A DNA stretch of 64,000 nt from Afipia sp. OHSU_II-C1 (GTDB lineage Bacteria > Pseudomonadota > Alphaproteobacteria > Rhizobiales > Xanthobacteraceae), in contig NZ_APJI01000015.1 of assembly GCF_000497575.1 (NCBI RefSeq), forward strand, positions 62,001 through 126,000, in the 5' to 3' direction. Below, piece by piece: positions 45,460 to 54,813 of the stretch. Below the pieces are notes generated by a model, which saw nothing but the letters and a program-made list of their open reading frames with translations, was not told where the DNA came from and did no database searches. Every line of letters starts with the position of its first letter. The first letter of the stretch is position 1. The position numbers and the translations under genes are program-made.

Positions 45460-46668
45460 TCAAACGCGCTCTATGATGGTCGCGGTGCCCATGCCGCCGC
45501 CGATGCACAGCGTGACGAGAGCGGTGGATTTGTTGGTGCGCTCGAGTTCATCGAGCACGGTGCCGAGAATCATCGCACCGGTCGCGCCGAGCGGATGGCC
45601 CATGGCAATCGCGCCGCCATTGACGTTGATCTTGTCGTTGTCGATTCCGAAGGCCTGGATGTAGCGCAGCACCACGGAGGCGAAGGCCTCGTTGAGTTCG
45701 AACAGATCGATATCCGACAGCTTCATGCCGGAACGCTCCAGCACCTTCTTGGTGACGTCGACCGGGCCGGTCAGCATCATCGCGGGCTCGGAGCCGATGT
45801 TCGCGAACGCGCGGATTTTCGCGCGCGGCTTCAGATCGCGCTTCTTGCCGGCTTCGGCATTACCGAGCAGCACCGCGGCGGCGCCATCGACGATGCCCGA
45901 CGAATTGCCCGCGTGATGCACGTAGTTCACGCCCTCGATTTCGGGATGCGACTGCACGGCCACCGCGTCGAAGCCACCCATCGCGCCCATTGCGGCGAAT
46001 GACGGCTGCAACTGCGCCAGCGACTGCATCGTCGTGCCTGGACGCATATGCTCGTCCTTGTCGAGAATGGTGATGCCGTTGATATCCTTCACCGGAACCA
46101 CGGAGTTCTTGAAGCGCCCTTCGCTCCACGCCTTGGCCGCGCGATCCTGGCTTTGCACGGCGTAGGCATCGACGTCATCGCGGGAGAAGCCGTACTTGGT
46201 GGCGATCAGATCCGCCGCGACGCCCTGCGGCATGAAGTAGCTCGGCACCGCCATGGAGGGGTCCACCGGCCACGCCGTGCCGGACGAGAGAATGCCGACG
46301 CGGCTCATGGATTCCGCGCCGCCGCCGATGGTGAGTTCGTGCTGGCCGGACATGACCTGTGCGGCAGCGAAGTTGACGGCGTCGAGACCGGAAGCACAGA
46401 AGCGGCTGATCTGGATGCCCGGCACCGCCTCGCCGAGACCGGCGCCCAGCGCGGCGAAGCGCGCGATATCGCCGCCAGCCTCGCCGACCGGATCGACAAC
46501 GCCAAGGATGACATCGTCCACCGTGTCCTCTTGAAGATTGTTGCGCTGCTTGAGCGCCTTCAGCGGCGCGGTCGCCAGCGCCAGCGCCGTGACTTCGTGC
46601 AGAGAGCCGTCGGATTTGCCTTTGCCGCGCGGCGTGCGGACATGATCGTAGATAAATGCCTCAGGCAT
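45460..46668 (-). CDS. Acetyl-CoA acyltransferase (3-ketoacyl-CoA thiolase)
   Basis: A 402-residue thiolase. Nucleophile Cys91 lies in ISRFCASGLDAVNFAA; the His site is NGGAIAMGHPLGATGA and the second Cys CIGGGMGTA, all conserved. It cleaves 3-ketoacyl-CoA in beta-oxidation. The ATG at 46668 starts MPEAFIYDHVRTPRGKG, the typical N-terminus; the frame upstream overlaps the dehydrogenase gene and is a shadow. It follows the acyl-CoA dehydrogenase by 71 bases. Confidence 0.95.
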   Translation of the reverse strand: MPEAFIYDHVRTPRGKGKSDGSLHEVTALALATAPLKALKQRNNLQEDTVDDVILGVVDPVGEAGGDIARFAALGAGLGEAVPGIQISRFCASGLDAVNFAAAQVMSGQHELTIGGGAESMSRVGILSSGTAWPVDPSMAVPSYFMPQGVAADLIATKYGFSRDDVDAYAVQSQDRAAKAWSEGRFKNSVVPVKDINGITILDKDEHMRPGTTMQSLAQLQPSFAAMGAMGGFDAVAVQSHPEIEGVNYVHHAGNSSGIVDGAAAVLLGNAEAGKKRDLKPRAKIRAFANIGSEPAMMLTGPVDVTKKVLERSGMKLSDIDLFELNEAFASVVLRYIQAFGIDNDKINVNGGAIAMGHPLGATGAMILGTVLDELERTNKSTALVTLCIGGGMGTATIIERV

Positions 46669-46739
46669 GACGCCCTCCCTTGAGACCAAGTGATTGATGA
46701 ATTCTCGCGCCGGGGTCCGGCGCGAGGAAACTGAAAAGC

Positions 46740-48530
46740 TCAGAACGCCTCGGCAGACAGTTCCATCATCGAGTCCGCGCCGGTCTGGATACGCGCGAGG
46801 CGCAGCGCCGTCTCCGGCAGCATCCGTTCCATGAAGAACCTGCCTGTCACAAGCTTGGACTTCAGGTAGGGCTGCTCGCCGGACTCCGCCAGCTTGTCCT
46901 GCGCAACTTTGGCCATGCGCGCCCACATGTAACCGATCGCGACCAGGCCGAAGAGATGCATGTAGTCGGTGGAGGCCGCACCAGCGTTGTCCGGCTTGGC
47001 CATCGCGTTCTGCATCAGCCACATGGTGGCCTGCTGAAGGTCCTTCACCGCCGCGCTGAGCGGCGCGATGTAGGGCTTCATCGCTTCATTGCCGGCGTTC
47101 TCCTTGGAGAAGGCAGCGACTTCGTTGAAGAACGTAGTGATCGCACGTCCACCGGCACGGCCGAGCTTGCGGCCGACCAGATCCAGCGCCTGGATGCCAT
47201 TGGCGCCTTCGTAAAGCATCGTGATGCGAGCATCGCGCACGAATTGCTCCACGCCGGTCTCGACGATGAAACCGTGACCACCGAACATCTGCTGGGCGGC
47301 AACCGCGTTGGCAAAACCCTGATCGGTCAGCACGCCTTTGATGACCGGGGTCAGAAGACCCATGTGGTCGTCGGCGGCCTCGCGCTCCTTCGGGTCGTCG
47401 GAGCGATGCGCCACGTCGCTTTTCAGCGATGTCCACACCACGAGCGCGCGCGCACCTTCGTTGAACGCACGGATCGACATCAGCGTGCGGCGCACGTCGG
47501 GATGAACAATGATCGGATCGGCGGGCTTGTCGGGAGCCTTCACGCCGCTGATGGAGCGACCCTGCAGGCGGTCCTTCGCATAGGCGACCGCGTTCTGGTA
47601 GGCAACTTCGGACTGCGACAGGCCCTGAACGCCGACGCCGAGACGCGCCTCGTTCATCATCACGAACATCGCCTCCATGCCCTTGTTCTCGGCGCCGACC
47701 AGGTTGCCGACCGCGTTGTCGAAATTCAGCACGCAGGTCGAATTGCCGTGAATGCCCATCTTGTGTTCGATCGAACCGCATGACACGCCGTTCGATCCGC
47801 CGAGCGAGCCATCGGGATTGATCTTCCTTTTCGGAACGACGAACAGCGAGACGCCCTTGATGCCGGCCGGCGCGCCTTCGATTCGCGCCAGCACCAGATG
47901 CACGATGTTTTCGGTGAGATCCTGCTCGCCGCCGGAAATGAAGATCTTGGTGCCCGTAATCTTGTAGGTGCCGTCGGCCTGCTTGACCGCCTTTGTACGC
48001 ATCAGGCCGAGGTCGGTGCCGCACTGCGGTTCGGTCAGGTTCATGGTGCCGGTCCATTTGCCGGTGACCATGTTGGGCACAAAGGTGTTCTTCTGTTCCG
48101 GTGTGCCGTGCACGAGAAGCGCCGCCATGGCGCCCTGGGTCAGGCCGCCGTACATGCCAAAGGCCATGTTGGCCGACGACATGAATTCGCTGACCGTTTC
48201 CGACAGTGACGCCGGCAGGCCCTGCCCGCCGTATTCCTGCGGCGCCGCCAGGCCGATCCAGCCGCCATCGGCGAATTGCTTGAATGCTTCCTTGAAACCC
48301 TTTGGCGTCGTGACGCTGCCGTCGTCGTGACGCGTGCAGCCTTCCTGATCGCCGCTATGGTTCAGCGGATGAAGCACCTGCTCGGCGAGCTTGGCGGCTT
48401 CGTCGAAAATCGCGGCGCGGACATCTGCCGTCGCGTCGCTGAAGCCTGGAAGGTTGTTGTATTTATCGATCTGAAAGACATCGTTGAGAAGGAAGGTTAC
48501 GTCTTCGACGGGCGCTTTGTAGATCGTCAT
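46740..48530 (-). CDS. Acyl-CoA dehydrogenase (DmdC/FadE-like long form)
   Basis: A 596-residue FAD enzyme, longer than the usual 380-residue acyl-CoA dehydrogenases, with an extra C-terminal helical domain as in DmdC-like enzymes. FAD/substrate motifs are MNLTEPQCGTDLGLMRTKA and ITGTKIFISGGEQDL; the likely catalytic Glu is in MLYEGANGIQALDLVGRKLG. It starts beta-oxidation by making the trans-2-enoyl-CoA. It is the first gene of the three-gene operon and divergent from a TetR gene. Confidence 0.93.
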   Translation of the reverse strand: MTIYKAPVEDVTFLLNDVFQIDKYNNLPGFSDATADVRAAIFDEAAKLAEQVLHPLNHSGDQEGCTRHDDGSVTTPKGFKEAFKQFADGGWIGLAAPQEYGGQGLPASLSETVSEFMSSANMAFGMYGGLTQGAMAALLVHGTPEQKNTFVPNMVTGKWTGTMNLTEPQCGTDLGLMRTKAVKQADGTYKITGTKIFISGGEQDLTENIVHLVLARIEGAPAGIKGVSLFVVPKRKINPDGSLGGSNGVSCGSIEHKMGIHGNSTCVLNFDNAVGNLVGAENKGMEAMFVMMNEARLGVGVQGLSQSEVAYQNAVAYAKDRLQGRSISGVKAPDKPADPIIVHPDVRRTLMSIRAFNEGARALVVWTSLKSDVAHRSDDPKEREAADDHMGLLTPVIKGVLTDQGFANAVAAQQMFGGHGFIVETGVEQFVRDARITMLYEGANGIQALDLVGRKLGRAGGRAITTFFNEVAAFSKENAGNEAMKPYIAPLSAAVKDLQQATMWLMQNAMAKPDNAGAASTDYMHLFGLVAIGYMWARMAKVAQDKLAESGEQPYLKSKLVTGRFFMERMLPETALRLARIQTGADSMMELSAEAF

Positions 48531-48847
48531 GGAATGTCTCTCGGCTCAGAATTGAACGGGGATTGCGCAAATTGTTTTGCGATGCGTCGCATCAGCACAT
48601 GGACTGCCTTCGATGACCCGACCATGACATCGAAATGCGCGATACGCGCCGTTGTCGGCAAGCGCGATTGTATCGACACCATTCATATCGACGCCTTCGA
48701 TCTCTCGGAATTCAACCACGGCAGAAGTGCATCGCCCATTCCCCGGACAGGACCTGCCGGGTCGCGTTGCCATATTCCGCCAAGAAATCCATACACATCT
48801 GTACGGAGCCTAGCGCGCACCGCCTTTTTGTGTCAATACACTTGTGC
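48531..48847. promoter_or_regulatory. Divergent promoter region, acyl-CoA dehydrogenase / TetR
   Basis: A gap of 317 bases. Next to the TetR start it contains the perfect dyad GTGT-CAAT-ACAC (48830-48841) and an overlapping ATACAC-TT-GTGCAT (48836-48849) that covers the start codon; TACA-catc-TGTA lies at 48792-48803. These are good candidates for a TetR operator. The remainder shows no gene; frames through it lack ribosome sites. Confidence 0.5.
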
Positions 48848-49423
48848 ATGGTTGGAGTTGCAGAAGCCTCACTCTCGAAAGACCGCCTCACCCGCGAGCA
48901 ATGGATTGCCCACGGGCTGCGGACACTTGCCCGGCAAGGCGCCGCCGCGCTGAAAACCGGCATGATGGCCGAAGGCCTGCAGGTCTCAAGAGGCAGTTTC
49001 TACTGGCATTTCAATAGCATCGCCGATTTTCGCACCCAGCTCCTGGCGACCTGGCAGGAGCGCGCGACCGATGGAGTGATCCGCGAGATTGACTCATCGA
49101 TCATAGGGCCTGCGCGGCTGACTTATTTGATGAAGATGGCTTTTAACGAAGACAGAAGCCTTGATCGCGCCTTCCGCTCATGGGCCGCCTCGGATGCCGA
49201 TGCAGCCAAGGTTGTCGCGACCGTCGATGCCCGTCGGGTCGCTTATATCGCCAAGCTCCTGCGAGAATCCGGCGTTGATGCCAGGGCGTCGATCCCTCGC
49301 GCAGAGTTCATTTACTGGGCCTATATCGGGCAGTCGTCGGTCATGAATTCCGCTCACTGCACAATCACGGAACAGGATCTCGGCGATCTCAGCGGCCTGT
49401 TTACGCGGCCGTCCTCCAGCTGA
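48848..49423 (+). CDS. TetR-family transcriptional regulator
   Basis: A 191-residue regulator. The N-terminal HTH is LTREQWIAHGLRTLARQGAA with the recognition helix VSRGSFYWHFNSIADFRTQL. The C-terminal ligand-binding domain has no recognisable pocket motif, but its divergent position to a beta-oxidation operon points to an acyl-CoA ligand, as in FadR/PsrA-like TetR proteins. The ATG at 48848 is embedded in a short dyad; the longer frame to 48635 is not coding-like. Confidence 0.88.
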   Translation: MVGVAEASLSKDRLTREQWIAHGLRTLARQGAAALKTGMMAEGLQVSRGSFYWHFNSIADFRTQLLATWQERATDGVIREIDSSIIGPARLTYLMKMAFNEDRSLDRAFRSWAASDADAAKVVATVDARRVAYIAKLLRESGVDARASIPRAEFIYWAYIGQSSVMNSAHCTITEQDLGDLSGLFTRPSSS

Positions 49424-49466
49424 CGCCTCAGGCCCGAGAATTATTAATAGGGCTGCCGGCGTTTCA

Positions 49467-49481
49467 TTAACCCGGTATTTA
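49467..49481 (+). promoter_or_regulatory. CtrA-like binding site before the PodJ-like gene
   Basis: TTAA-CCCGGTA-TTTA differs by one base from the CtrA consensus TTAA-N7-TTAA and lies about 124 bases before the start codon. CtrA is the alphaproteobacterial cell-cycle regulator. One short degenerate match is weak evidence by itself. The rest of the 49424-49604 gap shows no other site. Confidence 0.4.
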
Positions 49482-49604
49482 CCGTAACGCGAAAAAGTCG
49501 GGACTGGAAACAGACGTCTCGCGTCGAAATTTGATTGTCTCTTCAATGGGACGCGGGGGTCTGAAGCGCACTGGCAGGAGCCAGCGCCAAGACCGGACCA
49601 AGGC

Positions 49605-52600
49605 ATGACAGCGCGCGTATCGTGGAGTGTTGACGGAATCGAGCCATCGGTCCGCGAAAGGGCCGAAGCTTCCGCGCGCCGTGCCGGTATGTCCTTGGGA
49701 GACTGGCTGAATTCGGCAATCGGCAGCCCCGCAGCCGCACCCCGCGAAGCCCAGGACGTCGCCGAAATCCATAAGCGGCTGGATTCGATCAGCCGCCAAG
49801 TCGAGCATATTTCGCGTGCTCCGGGTGCCCCGAAAAACGATCCAGCCGTTGCGCGGCAACTGAACGACGCCATTTCGCGGCTCGATGCCCGGTTGTCGCA
49901 GATCTCAAGCGGCACCCAGCCCCCGCCCCCGCCGTATCAGGCTGCTCCGGCTGCCCGCACTGCCCCCGTCACGTCGCCCAGCATGTCTCCGATGGATTTC
50001 TCCATCGCGGAAATCGTTGCGCGGCAGGGCGAACTCGACGGCGCGCCGCGCGCCATGCCGCAGCCGTCCGTGCGGATGCCGCCGCCATCATTCGTGAACC
50101 ATGCACCGCCGATCCAGCCGCAGGCCGACTTCTCCGGTCTTGAGCGGCAGTTGTCCCAGATCACCAGCCAGATCGAAATGCTGCGCCGGCCCGATGGCAT
50201 CGAGCAGTCGATCGCCTCGTTCCGCAGCGAGCTGAGTGAGATCCGGCAGGCGATCACCGAGGCGATGCCGCGTCGCGCGATCGAATCCCTCGAAGGCGAA
50301 ATCCGCTCGCTCGGACGGCGCATCGACGAGACGCGCTCCAGCGGCATCGACAGCACGGCGCTGTCCGGCATCGAACGTGCGCTGTCTGACATCTACAGCG
50401 AACTGCGCGCGCTCAAGCCCGCCGAACAACTCGCCGGCTTTGACGACGCGATCCGCAATCTTGGCGGCAAGATCGATACCATCGTGCGATCCAGTCACGA
50501 TCCGGCAACGGTTCGGCAGCTGGAAGACGCCATCGCAGCGCTCAAGGTGATCGTCTCGAATGTCGCATCGAATGATGCGCTGAACGAACTCGCCGGTCAT
50601 GTCCAGACTCTGTCGGTCAAGGTCGATCAGCTCGCACGAGCGGGCGGCAGCGGCGATATTCTGTCGGCGCTCGAACAACGTATCGCCGTGCTGACCACGG
50701 CGCTTGAACAGCGCGAGCGCCCGCCCGCGGGCGACACGGTCTATTTCGACAATGCGGTTCGCACGATTTCGGACCGGCTCGACAATCTTCAGGTCGGCAA
50801 TGGCAGCGCTGCGTCGCTCAGCCATGTCGAACAGCGCGTCCATCATCTTCTTGAACGGCTTGAAGCGTCGGAGACGCGCGGCGGAAACCTCGCACGGGTC
50901 GAAGAAGGGCTGTCCGACATTCTCCGTCATCTCGAAAACCAGCGCGTCAGCAGCGCAGCAGGTGATCCGGGCCTGCGCGCCGTTGCGCCGATGGACAGCG
51001 AGTTTGTCGACACCCTCAAGCGTGAACTGACCGACATCCGCTTCAGCCAGTCGGAAACCAACCGGCATACGCAGGATTCGCTCGAAGCCGTTCACAACAC
51101 GCTCAGCCACGTCGTCGACCGGCTGGCGCAGATCGAGGGCGATCTGCGCAACGCACGGACTGCTGCTCCCGCAACACGCGAGATGCCGCGCGAGCAGGCC
51201 ATGCCTGCCCCCCGCGCACGCGAGGCCTATGCGCCGGAGCCGCCACGCCCCGCCACATCGTTCGCGCCGGTGCAGCGCCCCGAAATGCCGAATCCGGCTG
51301 CGGCGCAGGCTCCGATTGCACGCCCGCAAGCCGCGCAATCCGCCGCGCAGGCGCTCGACATCGCGCAGCCTTCCAGCGTGGAAGCCCCTTCCGCTGCACC
51401 GGCATCAGTGCGTCCGCCTCCGACCCCGCGCAGTCCGATCGATCCCAGCCTGCCGCCGGATCATCCGCTGGAGCCGGGCACCCGCATGCAGCCATTGCGC
51501 GGCGGGTCCAGCCCGTCCGAACGCATTGCCGCATCGGAAGTTGTTCTGAACGAGATTTCCGCGAGCAAGCAGGAACCGGTCAGTTCGACCAACTTCATTC
51601 AGGCCGCGCGCCGCGCCGCGCAGGCCGCCGCGGCCGCGCCTCCGGCAGCCACCGGGCCGAAACCAAACCGCGTCACCGCGCTCAACGATGCCGCCCGCAA
51701 CGCCGCCAAGGCTGCGGCGATCGGAGATTCCGGCATCTCCTCGAAGATCCGCGCCCTTCTGGTGGGCGCAAGCGTCGTCGTGATCGTGCTCGGCACCGTC
51801 AAGATGGGCATGAATCTGCTCAGCGGACACGACAGTTCGAACTCGTCGCTGCCTGCCGAATCCAGCGTGACGCCGCCGGTTCCGCCGCCTGCGCCGGAAA
51901 ACGGACCGCGCTCCGACGCTTCGCCTGCGCTCACGCCGTCGATGACCTCGCCGACACTGCTCACGCGACAGTCACCGATGAGCGGGCCGCAGATCATTTC
52001 AGTCCCTCAGATGCCTTCGATTCCTGCTGCAGCTCCCGCTGAACCTGTCGCGGCGCCGGCCGCAGCTCCCGTTGCGCCCGACGTTACCGGCTCGATCCTC
52101 ACGCCGCAGGAACGGGTGTCCGTGACCATCCCATCAGGCGCAAAGACCACTGCGAAAATCAAGCTGACCCCGGTCGCGGACAAATTGCCCGAAGCCATCG
52201 GCAGCGCCGCACTTCGCAACGCGGCCAACCGGGGCGAGCCGGGTGCAGCCTTTGAAATCGGCGTGCGCTACGCCGAAGGCCGCGGCGTTGCGGCTGACTA
52301 TACCACCGCAGCGAAATGGTATGAGCGCGCCTCAGCAGGCGGCATTGTCCCAGCGACATTCCGCCTTGGTACGCTTTACGAGAAGGGACTCGGCCTGAAG
52401 AAGGACATCGAGACCGCACGCGGCTACTACCTGCAGGCCGCCGAGAAGGGCAGCGCCAAGGCGATGCATAACCTCGCGGTGCTCGACGCTGACGGCGGCG
52501 GCGCGGGACCGAACTACAAGAGCGCGTCGCAATGGTTCCGCAAGGCAGCCGAGCGCGGCGTCGCGGACAGCCAGTTCAATCTCGGCATTCTCTATGCCCG

Positions 52601-52883
52601 CGGCATTGGCGTGGAGCAGAATCTCGCCGAATCCTTCAAATGGTTCAGCTTGGCCGCAGCCCAGGGCGACGGGGATTCCGGCCGCAAGCGCGACGATATC
52701 GCCAAGCGCCTCGATGCCCAGTCGCTTGCCGCAGCAAAACTCGCAGTCCAGACCTTCACGCCCGAAGGACAGCCCGACGAAGCCACCGCCGTTGGCGCGC
52801 CGGCCGGCGGATGGGACGTCGCCGCACCCGCAACGCCTGCGGCGAAGTCGGCCAAGACGGCCGCGAAAAGCGCAAGCCGGTAG
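49605..52883 (+). CDS. PodJ-like polar localization protein with Sel1 repeats
   Basis: A 1092-residue protein. The N-terminus MTARVSWSVDGIEPSVRERA and AGMSLGDWLNSAIG are typical of PodJ-like/Sel1 proteins of Rhizobiales. Residues about 60-520 are coiled coil, about 520-700 a Pro/Ala-rich linker, about 722-742 one membrane helix (IRALLVGASVVVIVLGTVKM), then a Pro/Ala-rich periplasmic linker and three to four Sel1 repeats (about 866-1020: AAFEIGVRYAEGRGV, FRLGTLYEKGLGL, FNLGILYARGIGV). Caulobacter PodJ organises the new cell pole. No peptidoglycan-binding domain is seen at the C-terminus. Confidence 0.88.
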   Translation: MTARVSWSVDGIEPSVRERAEASARRAGMSLGDWLNSAIGSPAAAPREAQDVAEIHKRLDSISRQVEHISRAPGAPKNDPAVARQLNDAISRLDARLSQISSGTQPPPPPYQAAPAARTAPVTSPSMSPMDFSIAEIVARQGELDGAPRAMPQPSVRMPPPSFVNHAPPIQPQADFSGLERQLSQITSQIEMLRRPDGIEQSIASFRSELSEIRQAITEAMPRRAIESLEGEIRSLGRRIDETRSSGIDSTALSGIERALSDIYSELRALKPAEQLAGFDDAIRNLGGKIDTIVRSSHDPATVRQLEDAIAALKVIVSNVASNDALNELAGHVQTLSVKVDQLARAGGSGDILSALEQRIAVLTTALEQRERPPAGDTVYFDNAVRTISDRLDNLQVGNGSAASLSHVEQRVHHLLERLEASETRGGNLARVEEGLSDILRHLENQRVSSAAGDPGLRAVAPMDSEFVDTLKRELTDIRFSQSETNRHTQDSLEAVHNTLSHVVDRLAQIEGDLRNARTAAPATREMPREQAMPAPRAREAYAPEPPRPATSFAPVQRPEMPNPAAAQAPIARPQAAQSAAQALDIAQPSSVEAPSAAPASVRPPPTPRSPIDPSLPPDHPLEPGTRMQPLRGGSSPSERIAASEVVLNEISASKQEPVSSTNFIQAARRAAQAAAAAPPAATGPKPNRVTALNDAARNAAKAAAIGDSGISSKIRALLVGASVVVIVLGTVKMGMNLLSGHDSSNSSLPAESSVTPPVPPPAPENGPRSDASPALTPSMTSPTLLTRQSPMSGPQIISVPQMPSIPAAAPAEPVAAPAAAPVAPDVTGSILTPQERVSVTIPSGAKTTAKIKLTPVADKLPEAIGSAALRNAANRGEPGAAFEIGVRYAEGRGVAADYTTAAKWYERASAGGIVPATFRLGTLYEKGLGLKKDIETARGYYLQAAEKGSAKAMHNLAVLDADGGGAGPNYKSASQWFRKAAERGVADSQFNLGILYARGIGVEQNLAESFKWFSLAAAQGDGDSGRKRDDIAKRLDAQSLAAAKLAVQTFTPEGQPDEATAVGAPAGGWDVAAPATPAAKSAKTAAKSASR

Positions 52884-52921
52884 TCCCGCAGATCCGCTGA
52901 GCGAGCGCACCGAGGACAGCG

Positions 52922-52943
52922 GCCGCGTTAAGATTAACGCGGC
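52922..52943. other. Perfect palindrome after the PodJ-like gene
   Basis: GCCGCGTTAA-GA-TTAACGCGGC, ten-base arms with two central bases, starts 38 bases after the stop codon. The loop is too short for a good terminator and no T run follows; a protein-binding site or cruciform is possible. The remaining gap to 53104 holds nothing else. Confidence 0.5.
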
Positions 52944-53104
52944 ACAATCCCGAAACCACACCGCGCATTTTTCGGCCCGCCAGCCGGATTCTCTAGCGCG
53001 CCCGCAAACGATTTCGGCTAAGCAGAAGCGCGGCGCATGACCCGCGTCGCGGCACACTCACTGCTGCGAGGTCCCGGACCCGCGCAAAATCCAAGCGAAC
53101 GCGC

Positions 53105-54031
53105 GTGCAACTTTTCCTCCCGATCGCCGACATTCCGGTCAATATCTTTCTCATCCTGACGATGGGCGCGGCGGTCGGATTTGTGTCCGGCATGTTCGGC
53201 ATCGGCGGCGGATTCCTGATGACGCCGCTGCTGATCTTCGTCGGAATTTCACCGGCGGTCGCCGTCGCCTCGGTCTCAAGCCACATGGCGGCCTCGTCGT
53301 TCTCCGGCGCGCTGTCCTATTGGCGCAAGCGCGCGATCGACCCGGCGCTATCCATGATCCTGCTCTGCGGCGGTGTCACAGGCACGGCATTGGGCGTGTG
53401 GATTTTCGCGTTGCTGCGATCGGTCGGGCAACTCGATCTGATCATCGCGCTGTCGTATGTGGTGCTGCTCACTGCGGTCGGCACCCTGATGTTCCTTGAA
53501 GGCCTGCGCGCCATCTTGCGGGCGCGGCGCGGCAACACTGTCATTACCCGGCGCGCGCGGGCTCAGGGCTGGATTCTCGGCCTGCCGCTGAAGATGCGCT
53601 TCAAGCGTTCCAAGATTTATCTATCGGTGATCCCGGTGATCGCCGTCGGACTGCTGGTCGGCTTTCTCGGCGCCATCATGGGCATCGGCGGCAGCTTTCT
53701 GCTGATCCCGATCATGATCTATGTGCTGCGGGTGCCCACCGCGACGGTGATCGGCACCTCGATGGCACTGACACTGGTGACGATGGTGATGGCGACCGTG
53801 CTGCATGCCGTAACCAATCACCTCGTCGACGCAGTGCTGGCGCTGGTGCTGATGGTGGGCGGCGTCATCGGCGCGCAGTTCGGTGCGCGGGCCGGGCAGC
53901 GAATCCGCGGCGAGCATCTGCGCCTGCTGCTTGGACTTCTGATCCTGTCGGTTGGTATCCGCTTTGCGGTCGAACTGGTGATCCGTCCGCAGGAGCTCTA
54001 TTCCATTCGCGATCTGGGGATCGGCGGATGA
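53105..54031 (+). CDS. TauE/SafE-family membrane transporter
   Basis: A 308-residue protein with about eight helices and the family's paired Gly-rich motifs GFVSGMFGIGGGFLMTPLL and GFLGAIMGIGGSFLLIPIM, which face each other across the two halves. Family members export or import sulfite, sulfoacetate and related organosulfur or organic acids. The start is GTG at 53105; MQLFLPIADIPVNIFLIL agrees with relatives. Its stop overlaps the ATG of the next gene. Confidence 0.93.
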   Translation: MQLFLPIADIPVNIFLILTMGAAVGFVSGMFGIGGGFLMTPLLIFVGISPAVAVASVSSHMAASSFSGALSYWRKRAIDPALSMILLCGGVTGTALGVWIFALLRSVGQLDLIIALSYVVLLTAVGTLMFLEGLRAILRARRGNTVITRRARAQGWILGLPLKMRFKRSKIYLSVIPVIAVGLLVGFLGAIMGIGGSFLLIPIMIYVLRVPTATVIGTSMALTLVTMVMATVLHAVTNHLVDAVLALVLMVGGVIGAQFGARAGQRIRGEHLRLLLGLLILSVGIRFAVELVIRPQELYSIRDLGIGG

Positions 54032-54813
54032 AACACCGCGCGCTCCCCTTCCTTGCCGCATTGTTGCTCACCCTCGCCGCGGGCAGCATCACCGCGAACG
54101 CGGAAAACCTGATCGTCTCGGTTTCCAACCACCGCGTCACGGTGACGCCGAATTATTCCGGAGAAGAACTTGTCCTGTTCGGATCGATCGAACGCGACAG
54201 CAAATCCAAGCCTCCCGGCATAGCCTACGACATCGTGGTGACGGTGAGCGGGCCGCGCGCCGACATGGTCACCCGGCGCAAGGAGCGCAAGCTCGGCATC
54301 TGGATCAATGTCGATTCACGCCAGTTCATTCAGGTCCCGGCCTATCTCGGGATCTTTGCCAACCGTCCGATCGACAACATCGCTTCGCCGGATGTGCAGC
54401 GCCGGCAGCAGATTGGCATGGCCAGCTTTCCTTTGCCGCAGCGCATGGGGCCCGATGTCGCCAACACGGTCGCGAGCGACCCGTTCCGAACCGCCTTCGT
54501 GCGGCTGCGCACCGACCACGGGCTTTATCGCGAACAGACCAATGCGGTGACATTCCTTACGCCGACGCTGTTTCGGACCGGCATTCCGCTGCCCGCGGAG
54601 GTGCCGACCGGAACCTACACTGTCGACATCAAGCTGTTCGCCGACGGCGCGGTTCTCGCCAAAACGGAAACCGCGTTTGAAATCGTCAAGGTCGGCTTCG
54701 AACAGTTCGTCGCCAATTCCGCCCGCTATCATGGGCTGCTCTATGGTCTGGCCACCGCGATGATGGCGATCATGACCGGATGGCTCGCGTCTGTGGTCTT
54801 CCGCAGGGATTAG
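54028..54813 (+). CDS. TIGR02186-type exported membrane-anchored protein
   Basis: A 261-residue protein with a signal peptide (about 1-25), a periplasmic beta-rich domain (VSVSNHRVTVTPNYSGEELV at the start, IVVTVSGPRADMVTRRKERK in the middle) and a C-terminal membrane helix (about 236-256). This family is regularly coupled to TauE/SafE genes in alphaproteobacteria; here the two share ATGA (54028-54031). A periplasmic partner of the transporter is likely, but unproven. Its last bases overlap the convergent Nramp-like gene by four. Confidence 0.88.
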   Translation: MKHRALPFLAALLLTLAAGSITANAENLIVSVSNHRVTVTPNYSGEELVLFGSIERDSKSKPPGIAYDIVVTVSGPRADMVTRRKERKLGIWINVDSRQFIQVPAYLGIFANRPIDNIASPDVQRRQQIGMASFPLPQRMGPDVANTVASDPFRTAFVRLRTDHGLYREQTNAVTFLTPTLFRTGIPLPAEVPTGTYTVDIKLFADGAVLAKTETAFEIVKVGFEQFVANSARYHGLLYGLATAMMAIMTGWLASVVFRRD

